From assembly GCA_030374805.1 (NCBI GenBank), contig JARGSG010000195.1, positions 620,001 through 684,000 on the forward strand: DNA of 64,000 nucleotides. Reading direction: 5' to 3'. The translations under genes and the position numbers were made by a program. This DNA comes from Gracilaria gracilis (lineage: Eukaryota > Rhodophyta > Florideophyceae > Gracilariales > Gracilariaceae). Positions 57,701 to 64,000 of this stretch are shown here, one piece after another. A model generated the notes under the pieces. The model was not told the origin of the DNA. It was given only the letters and a program-made list of their open reading frames with translations, and did not search any database. Position 1 is the stretch's first letter; each line of letters starts with the position of its first letter.

Positions 57701-59035
57701 GAAACATCTTCGGATATTGCAAGACAAGGTTGTATTAATGCTCTGCAAGCGGCGGAATCTTGTGCCATGGTTCTACCATTTGCAATCCGATGCGAGCCCA
57801 AGTGCTTATCAGACTTCTGCAAGGCATTAACTCCCGTGAGCTCGGATTTCGACGTACGAGACGAAACTACATTGTACGAAACTGCGACGGAGCTATTGGA
57901 AGATATTATTGACGCACTAATAGATGATACTAGGACGAGAGAAGTAGGCATTGCCCTACATATCTACACTATTCTTGTTGATTCTATTTCATCAGCCCTC
58001 GACGGTATTGAATCGATGTGTGTTTTCTTGACGAAGAGAATACAGTGGTCTGTAGACGCCCTTTCTCGGAAGGAAATTGCTGAGCAACGCATTGTGAAGA
58101 CGATTGTGAAGTCATGCCTTAGCTACACCGAAAATAATGATGATATGAAGCGTGCTAAAGACTTGTGCATTCGTTTACTACTAGTCCTTGGTGATTGTGA
58201 CACGAACGCAGAGCCACCAGACCCCAACGATTCAAACCATCTCGATCCAAAGCTCGTAGGGGCCGTGGCGATCGACAAAGATACTTGCTTTGCTCTTGTT
58301 GAAGGTGTACTAGAGGTGGCAGACAAGGCGGTAGTAGAAGTGGAATGGTGCCTTAGTCGCATGGTGTCTTTGGAAATTACCGCATCTAGATCTGACACAC
58401 TTGGTCTGGGAAGTCCGGGGAACGATTCATCAGAAAGGACAATAATCCAGGACGAAATGTCCAAGCAGGCTATACGTGCGGAAGACGCAGCCCTTCTCCG
58501 CCTGGAGAATATTGTCGGTACCCTACGAGCGTTGGCAACATGTGCAATTGGGAAGTGGTCGCTTCAGGAGCGTCTGCTGAGGCTCGTTACAAAGACCTAC
58601 AGAGTTTTGAGTATAGCAACGAATGCCCAAGCAAAACGAAAAGGAGATCCAAGGACGTCCTTCATATCTTTGATCAATGAAGTCAAAGGTCTGGCACCTA
58701 CATTGTGGACATACCTTGCTTTCATTGGTGCTGATCCCACTGGTGATACTCCCCATAAGAAATCTGGAAAAGCTGCAAGTGAAGCCAGGGTTATGCCACA
58801 ACTGATATACGAAGTGGAGAAGTTTGAAAAGGTTCTCATCAGCGCACAGAAACGAACAAAGATTAGCCTTCTGCGGGGTATGCGCCGTAACATTGCTCGA
58901 GATTTTCGCATACGTGAGGAAGTTCTCCATGATATCGACGAAGATGGAGAAAACGGAGAAGGTAATGCTGCTAACGAGCAAGAGTCTCGCAATCCTGGGG
59001 GTCGCGTGGGTGCAAAGCGGCGAAGGGTCACGTAA
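54719..59035 (+). CDS. FANCI: FANCI, Fanconi anaemia ID2-complex subunit
   Basis: 1,438 residues in a single exon, slightly longer than vertebrate FANCI (about 1,330). FANCI pairs with FANCD2 as a DNA clamp in interstrand crosslink repair. Matching segments: VELVELPAYIYQLLLYAS (about 243-260), 'QGTALLHIEYVVKQDPSLANEIV', a helical solenoid throughout, 'VYEVEKFEKVLISAQKRTKI'-like C-terminal helix, an EDGE motif at 1408-1411 and a basic KRRR end at 1433-1436. An S/TQ pair (SQSQ, 601-604) lies after the segment LVARKSLFHHNVSSRA, where the vertebrate phospho-cluster sits. By ungapped comparison with my memory of human FANCI, the monoubiquitinated Lys523 corresponds to Ala573 here. FANCD2 is the paralogue, but the lengths and motifs fit FANCI better. 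Confidence 0.88.
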   Translation: MGREANPKIDCDATVDQHFEHICLQREGYLSKALKSPLTASARQNVLQAALRYMQSRTSQSAPPQSASQGVFTQGPAVAAGPLSSFQSLLSSLLTEELPPEVLIKACANAADRQFLPVLEKCLSLLANFGPIMDKKSVALDTQTQQDDGGLFEKDNVENEDPQILGSNQSGGTPSGNKVVVRRTGQSFVDDFVCKLVESAATGTRTQSRSNNIFVVSVAREAPLSDHATQVVFSHLTKNMKRVELVELPAYIYQLLLYASSRGDSQVKSAVLMHIAQVFSAHEEKLTRQHALSQSILAEDEDAITPSSTSLTDLRQIQGTALLHIEYVVKQDPSLANEIVRLTKKGVETPNHFLTSFGTGIVLSMARAISTRTDVLQILRDVILRFDKERVQRKNSLFMARVTMNDRKMADPCKSLLHIAKCTCENGWDNVKESLLQLALVLLDRPLPVHSKDVVCVSERLVDSIFLELFTAHPSMRNSILEQLTTRVALQEKSAPQAISVIDVLARQIPFFVMEHVRHIRDGIEVLVTLPSWLAHALMKAYTPLLVMRQDLHDYFQLVARKSLFHHNVSSRAVSIIAFLTLVSMRKASRSSKGSSKDSGSQSQRNPRAQDKEIDAIMESFQPLRRVFSYPAALKAFMYMNASYYLSMIDSERVAQNVATVMSDVFVNHLRRFVDAARAPYLLLDHCADTRGLIEPLGDLIWCLALVEVRKCRLSYKTSYILDVAKKVAGVSVQDFGITKEVVVQTQNDKGEDFSNGQDCDDNTPRVLRNKIRVLGSVCEALIHAVLIIPRQQQDWSLYGEIVSPLLSLRKQVVDILSHAGAATASDAFLELGGMATLERIRPGLRLMLQRNGKSSHPVKKSGGRKSKSNDAQPSAQGSPYQSHKIGLFSILASTSSKPLLPLPVSIQILQQMTDSIAEHSPDENIFEGNEGTSEFQELRVYLLSIAKKHIDDLIPKSSKPLNEVLLCKQPFVSMMGLMNSFLRIVMTDFEKYRETSSDIARQGCINALQAAESCAMVLPFAIRCEPKCLSDFCKALTPVSSDFDVRDETTLYETATELLEDIIDALIDDTRTREVGIALHIYTILVDSISSALDGIESMCVFLTKRIQWSVDALSRKEIAEQRIVKTIVKSCLSYTENNDDMKRAKDLCIRLLLVLGDCDTNAEPPDPNDSNHLDPKLVGAVAIDKDTCFALVEGVLEVADKAVVEVEWCLSRMVSLEITASRSDTLGLGSPGNDSSERTIIQDEMSKQAIRAEDAALLRLENIVGTLRALATCAIGKWSLQERLLRLVTKTYRVLSIATNAQAKRKGDPRTSFISLINEVKGLAPTLWTYLAFIGADPTGDTPHKKSGKAASEARVMPQLIYEVEKFEKVLISAQKRTKISLLRGMRRNIARDFRIREEVLHDIDEDGENGEGNAANEQESRNPGGRVGAKRRRVT

Positions 59036-59333
59036 ATCCTATTTCGAAAACATAGACCTTTCATTGTTTTTGTCGTTTGTTGGCCTAAGCGCACCCTAGA
59101 AAGACTTAGCCAAGACTTATAATCTCCGTGTTCTCTCTCGAAGGAAACGAAATAGTAAGTCGAGACGGATTCAAGTTTAATGAACTGCTCTTACAAACAA
59201 AATTGCGTGATGACGGACGGAGTTCTTGGTTTTGTACGAGATTGCCATCTCTCTCACCGTCTCTCGAAAGCACGTCCTTTTGAAAGTCCTTCGCCCTCGA
59301 GGGCATCTGATGTCCTCTTAAGGAGTACTTGTG

Positions 59334-60530
59334 ATGGCGACATGGTTTGAGTGCTCATCATGTTTCAGGGCAGTTCCAACCGTTGACAACAGGAGTGAAC
59401 TACAAATGTATTTCAGAAGTCCATTTAGTTCTTCTTTGCATTCAGAAAGCAGAGCGATATCAAAGAAGAATAGGTTTCGCTGGTTATCTGGTCGCGGATT
59501 CCGGAAAGGGATTAACTATTTCTCTGGACAAGACGTCAGCTTTGTGATTGTTCTCTCTCTTATATTAGCTTTCGTCCACTTCCAGAACCGTATTTTGAGG
59601 GCTGTCCCACGTTCCCAAACTTTTTCTCCAGTGATTTCGAGGGAAGGCAATGGTTTTAACAGAAGCCATCGAATGGAAAGAAGGGAGCCCCCAGCTTACT
59701 TACCACTTGCTCAACACCTGAGGTCACTGAAGCCACGGAAGCCGTCCCTTCAGGACATGGCGTATGGGTCTCATGAAGCATCTCTCCACGACTTGAAACC
59801 TACGGATATCAGAGACTTACAAGAATGCAGTATATGCATGGATAACGGCAATCTGGTTCTGGGTTCTAAAATTCCCTCCTCACCTGAAGTAGACCTCGCA
59901 CGTATGTTGGTCAAACTGGTTTCTTTTCATGGTATCAAATCAATGGTTACGTTTCCGTGTGTCTCTGAGACATTGTGGATTTTCACCTTTGTTGAAATCA
60001 TGAAGGTAAGCCGAAGAAAGAGAGCCCGAAGAGCAACAGAGCGCACTTCTCGATCTAACTGTTTTCGATCCCACTCTTTTATGTAGAAAATACATCCAAG
60101 TTTTATGCACTATTGCGGAATAGAGTCAGATGAAGTTGTGGTAGATATGATGAAGTTTTACAATCAGAGCGATTTAGGCGAAACTGAGTTCATTGTGTAC
60201 TCGCCAAACGCTCGTGGATCACTACCACAAGTTGATCTTCTCTTTACATGGAAAGGATTGGAACGTTTTGGCTTTGACACACTTTTAGCTCTTTTCAATC
60301 ACGCTCAAAAGACCCGAATTCGATATACAATTGTCAAGAACAAACCGGGTGTTGAGAACGCTGTCATGGTTGAAAATGCCGGAGAAACCTATTCCGTTGT
60401 GAGATCTCGTAATCGAGCCCTCAACTTTCGAGGCTTTCCTTTCGGATTTGGCGAGGCCAAGCGAGTCATTCCGCTTCCTGGCTCACAGCTCTTGTTCTAC
60501 AATACTACAGAGTTGCGTGAAAGATGGTGA
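59334..60530 (+). CDS. Membrane-anchored methyltransferase-like protein (one intron)
   Basis: CDS join(59334..60005, 60087..60530), 371 residues. The intron is 81 bp, GTAAGC..TGTAG, phase 0. There is one hydrophobic span (about residues 68-88, SFVIVLSLILAFV) and then a lumenal or cytosolic domain of about 280 residues. The C-terminal domain resembles class I SAM-dependent methyltransferases of the kind with a 'H.xGIExxxxVV' strand and 'VDLLFTWKGLERFGFDTLLAL' followed by a strand and KPG; here FMHYCGIESDEVVVD and FRGFPFGFGEAKRV. The usual glycine-rich SAM loop is not obvious in exon 1. Type II topology suggests an endomembrane enzyme; cell-wall polysaccharide methylation is a guess. Start chosen at the ATG 59334 (GTG at 59331 also in frame). 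Confidence 0.5.
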
Positions 60531-61301
60531 ACTGGAAGATGTGAAGCGAGATAAGAAGTATGGAATGTCCTGAGAGGAGAGCTACAGAGCTTTGTTGTAC
60601 ACGTTAGTCTTGTGTTTGTACGTTGAGGGACTGCAGAAGTACATGAGGTCTCTCCTACCCCTGACTGCAACATGAGCATCAGTTGAATGAAAGAAAGACA
60701 ATAAACAAGAGTTCTCCCAATCGATTGATGGTTAAGGACACCGATCTTCTGGTCATGAAGTGCTGCTTGTTTCCCGGCTCCTGCAGTGTCTATCGGCGTT
60801 TGCTCTTTTTGCTTTTTCTGCACCCATTGTGACACAATTTGTGAGATTGCACACATAAACAGCGTTTGAACGAAGGCACTGAACGCGTTTAGCTAAACGA
60901 AGTTTTGACTGTATGTCAATCATGATTTCTGTTGCGGTTCCCTGAGCGGTCGGAAGGAGAAGCTACTTGGACCAAGCAGTCAACCTTGCTGTGATCATCA
61001 CCAAGTGTGACGATAATGTGCTTAAATTTATCGCAAAATTACGTGTTCGGGAAGCAAGCTGTTCGACCTATCGGATACGAGTCCTTGGTAGGACCTGTGA
61101 CATCGTCACCATGATATTCATTCGTATGAATACTCCTGGAACATACTCAACTGCGTTTCGTTTGCCAGCCAGAATTTAAGTCCAGAAGTTGTCTCCACCT
61201 TCACTTCCCCCACCTTCGCAAAGTTTTCCACTGCGTTTTGATCCAGCTTTTGTGTATCCACTTCAATTTGATTTCTCGTTCTCGAACTTCATTGATCAAT
61301 C
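60531..61301. other. Intergenic, no gene seen
   Basis: About 770 bp. Two short ORFs (60856-60497 minus, 60967-61179 plus) have no motif and unlikely composition. It contains the promoter of the BAP31-like gene. Confidence 0.45.
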
Positions 61302-62132
61302 ATGGCTAGCGTAGTTTGGCTATCAGTGTTCTTCTTGCTCATGATTGAGCTCGTCATCACTGCAATTCTTGTTCTTCCCTTTCCTCGCATTGTGCGCAAA
61401 TTCATAGCTCGGAAGATATTCACATATGATCTTGGCAAAAGAGTTCGATTCATATCTAATTTTATCATTCTTGGGCTCATTCTTGCGGTTTCCGACGCCG
61501 TTCAAACTCTACGTCACTTGGAACAAAAGGAAACCACTGAAACGAGTAACCAAGCCATGAACGATGGTCGCGCGGGATACATCACTGTTAGCTTTGATAA
61601 ACAGCGAAAATTCCGCGCTGAAAGAAACGTAAGTGGTATGCCCATTCTCAGCGCGATTCATATGCTTAGTATGGGATGTGAGTTAGTTCATCACTCCTGA
61701 CATCTAACCGATTTGACTTTTGATGTCTACCCGTGGAAAATCAATATATCTTCGATGAACTTTTGGTTTGATAGAGTAAGTCTATGAATTCAGCTTAATC
61801 ACTATCGCTCCACGGAAATTCCCTTCACGCATTCATGCTAACAACTTTGGCTTTACTTTTTTTCTTTCTTTCTGTGCTTCATTACATCTACAGTGTATTT
61901 GGCTGGATTTTCTTTAACGCTAATGTTCGTGATCGCCCGAATCGTTGAACTTATGCAAGAAGTCGTGAATGCCGAAGAACAGAAGGAAGTTGTAGAGCAA
62001 CGCCTGAAGGACGTGAATGATGTAGCTTCAACAGCTACCAGTGTTCCAACTACGGACATTACGCCCAAAGACGAGACTTCAACTCTTCGCAAGCGCGCTA
62101 ACGCTGCAACGAACGCAGACAAGACTGATTAA
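61302..62132 (+). CDS. BAP31/Yet3-like ER membrane protein (one intron)
   Basis: Probable CDS join(61302..61635, 61894..62132), 190 residues. BAP29/31 and yeast Yet proteins are three-span ER proteins that act as sorting and quality-control factors. Spans: about residues 4-26, 45-68 and 113-132. Between them are FPRIVRKFIARKIF and RKFRAERN..VYLAGFSLTL, matching the BAP31 'FR.QRN.YI.GF' loop. A short coiled coil (VVNAEEQKEVVEQRLKDV) follows. The intron uses GTATGC at 61636, which keeps frame; GTAAGT at 61629 does not with the acceptor at 61893. The tail lacks the KKxx retrieval signal of human BAP31 (ends NADKTD). Confidence 0.85.
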
Positions 62133-62212
62133 CTCTTGAAGCGATAGAATTGTAGCTTTCTTCATGCAAATGAACGGCCCAACCGGTTTTCGAAAGACAA
62201 TTATCAAACGTT

Positions 62213-62914
62213 TTAATGACGACGAGAGCGTAAACCTTGAGCACTTACGTGCCAGGAAGGGACATCCTGCCTTCGAGTTTCTTCACCCACGGGCTGCGTT
62301 GTGTATAACGTGGAAGGATCATGAGGATCTATAAAAGCCGAATTATGACTTGGGAAGTACTCTTCAACTTGGGGCGTGGCCGTTGTCGTATGGACGGGAG
62401 GACTGTACTGATCTGCTTGCGACTCCCGCGCCATCTGTTGTCGAACAGCAAGTAGAACATTGTTGAACACTGGTAAGAACGTATTGACGCCTCCGCGTAC
62501 AAAATCAATTCTCATAGAAAGGTTGCCCATAAAAGGTTGACCCTCGTAGTAGAGTACGCCTGCAGTGAGATTGTTGCATCCGAAAATGGGTTGGTTAAAA
62601 GCTTCGTTGATAATGCCACGGAAGGGGGCTTCAAACGTTTCGAATCGCGCTTTTTGTGCTTCTGCGGGAGCTACCATAAATACCATGCTGTGGGTGCGTT
62701 AGATTCGTTTAAAAACATAGTGTACCAGGGGGAAATGTTGTTAGATATCATACCGCATGTTGGTCATATAGAGCCGGCCCTTCAAATGCTTCGCATTGTG
62801 ACCAGCATGTTTCACGCTAACTTCTGTTTTGTCCCTGGTCAGGAGAAAGACTTCTCCAGGGAAAGGAAGGGGAAAGCGCTGAAGGCCTCCCGTTAAAGGT
62901 ATGTTGACCGCCAT
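62213..62914 (-). CDS. WBP2-like GRAM-domain protein (one intron)
   Basis: Probable CDS complement(join(62213..62687, 62754..62914)), 211 residues; the ORF is open to an alternative ATG at 62998. The exon junction joins 'KGRLYMTNM' to 'RMVFMVAPAEAQ', giving the GRAM/PH-like core of WBP2 ('KGT.YLT..R..F'), then FEAPFRGIINEAFNQPIFG and GNLSMRIDFVRGG. The C-terminal 75 residues are Pro/Thr/Tyr-rich and disordered; I see no exact PPxY. WBP2 proteins bind WW-domain partners and lipids in animals; the role here is unknown. The intron is 66 bp (GTATGA..CACAG). Tail to tail with the BAP31-like gene, 80 bp apart. Confidence 0.75.
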
Positions 62915-63287
62915 TTCTGCGAGAGTTGAGAGAACGAACAAATGCTCAGGACTGGGCGTGGTGGGTGGGACAGCGATAACCACCAAGCAGCTCTTCACTT
63001 GAACATCCTTTCCGTTGGAAACGTCATTGCTGTAAAGATGCTTGGTTTGGCATCGGTATTACTGTAAGCATGTGGTCCACTTCGTCAAACGACACATTTT
63101 TGATTGAGAAGACAGACTGAACTGGGAATAACTATTGCTTTAGATGGTCCCGGCGTTCTTCATCTTGTAAACTCAACCAAGGGCTTTCCAAAAGCTTTCA
63201 TCTACCAACAGAGGAATTGCGTAGAATACATTGAAATCATATTGGTCTCAAACAACTTTGGCTTGATCGAGAATCACAACTTTTACT

Positions 63288-63643
63288 ATGTCTGCGCTGT
63301 TTAACTTTCAAAGTCTGCTCATCGTCATCCTTCTCGTCATTTGCACTTGTGCGTACATACGATCTATGTACCCTGCATTACTAGATCGGAACAAACAGGG
63401 CTTCCTCGGCGTATTTTGGAAAGCAGCAAGAGTAGGTAAGTTTGGCAGGGACAATGCGCGTCACCATGATTGACGAGTCAAGGCAGCCTGTTGGCAAAAT
63501 GAGACAAGAACTTAAAGGACTCTAACAAGCGTGATGGCTTTATCGGTGATGATTTGAATTTTGGATATACAGGGGAAAGATTGAGTGCCACCGTGTCTGC
63601 TTGTTGCGCAATCATGGCTCTTGCTCTTCTCTTTGGCAAGTGA
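63288..63643 (+). CDS. TMEM167: Kish/TMEM167 secretory-pathway protein (one intron)
   Basis: CDS join(63288..63435, 63573..63643), 72 residues, the exact length of animal Kish-A. Kish is a small Golgi membrane protein of the early secretory pathway. It has two spans (about 8-24 and 52-70) with the near-invariant [23 protein letters not shown] and GVFWK…RVGERLS between them. The intron is 137 bp (GTAAGT..TACAG), phase 1, splitting the Gly of VGER. Head to head with the WBP2-like gene about 290-370 bp away, so they may share a promoter region. Confidence 0.95.
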
Positions 63644-64000
63644 TCCTATAGTCAAAGCACCCTTTGCTTATATTTTTCAATTTGAAGAAGATGCGTAACG
63701 CGCCGAAAGACGAAGTGCTTGCGAGAGAAGTCGTATTCCTGTCAGAACGAAGGCCCCGCGCATTCCGTCTGATACTCATCAAAGTATGAGCCATTGTTAC
63801 TGAGCTTCTGACTGAAGCTCCACGCACAAATTTTGTTCCTGGCTCGCTCGAAGCCGTATCAAACGTGCCAGCTGTTGCGTAGAGAATTCCAGGTCTGACG
63901 TTTGCTGAATTAGATTTCCAACATACAGAAACATGAACACGGCTTGTCTCAGAAGCTCACATCTTCCTCTAACGAACGAACGGGGAACGATCGTATGTAT
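63644..64000. other. 3' flank of Kish, no gene seen
   Basis: About 360 bp. A 71-codon minus-strand ORF at 63827-63612 overlaps the Kish exon and has no motif. A further gene may start beyond the window. Confidence 0.4.

Noticed and set aside
57526..59094. Minus-strand ORFs of 105-165 codons opposite FANCI
   Set aside because: Shadows of a long conserved coding frame.
60497..60856. 119-codon minus-strand ORF after the methyltransferase-like gene
   Set aside because: Overlaps the real gene's end, no motif, likely 3' UTR shadow.
61629..61893. Intron donor GTAAGT at 61629 for the BAP31-like gene
   Set aside because: With the acceptor at 61893 it would shift the frame; the GTATGC donor at 61636 keeps it and restores the expected loop.

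Overview
This is a eukaryotic nuclear window with two very different halves. Positions 1-44,591 are almost entirely transposable elements and genes broken by them. Positions 44,800-63,650 are a compact run of conserved housekeeping and DNA-repair genes with few, short introns (about 80-260 bp, GT..AG) and gene spacing of tens to hundreds of bases. Large intron-poor genes such as a single-exon FANCI, sitting beside blocks of Ty3/Gypsy elements, fit a compact florideophyte red alga (Chondrus-like). The lineage is an inference from architecture and gene content; no marker here proves it.

Transposon half. (1) 1-387: edge of an ORF with a Cys-rich motif. (2) 394-2229 (-): piggyBac-type transposase relic with in-frame stops. 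(3) 3205-4469 (+): PIF/Harbinger transposase broken by a frame change near its C-terminus. (4) 5502-17928: Ty3/Gypsy element of family 1 (sense = minus strand) with a chromodomain integrase, a pol reading frame with three in-frame stops, and a 655-codon ORF on the opposite strand next to its 3' LTR. It carries a solo LTR of another element inside its 5' LTR, and it is inserted with a 5-bp target duplication into a minus-strand ORF whose halves lie at 17929-18999 and 5146-5501. (5) 19394-20788 (-): a membrane protein gene. (6) 21251-44586: a tandem LTR-int-LTR-int-LTR-int-LTR array of Ty3/Gypsy family 2, flanked by one 5-bp duplication (GAGCT). Copies 1 and 3 keep an intact 2,021-residue Gag-Pol. 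Copy 2 differs almost only by single-base homopolymer expansions.

The most unusual feature is in the family 2 LTR. Each LTR carries a 116-codon ORF on the antisense strand, followed by AATAAA 20 nt before the LTR end. It is separated from the sense TATA box by three 42-bp tandem repeats, so the LTR looks like a divergent promoter plus a small antisense gene. Family 1 also has an antisense ORF by its 3' LTR and a TATA-like box pointing towards it.

Gene-dense half. An unrecognised multi-segment minus-strand gene (44847-46096) is followed by SBDS (+) and RPF2 (-), a convergent pair that both serve 60S ribosome assembly. Next come a ZIP4/SPO22-like TPR protein (-), a SUMO with a long N-terminal extension (-) and FANCI (+), three genes linked to recombination or repair. 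Then a membrane-anchored methyltransferase-like protein (+), a BAP31-like ER protein (+), a WBP2-like GRAM protein (-) and the Golgi protein Kish/TMEM167 (+).
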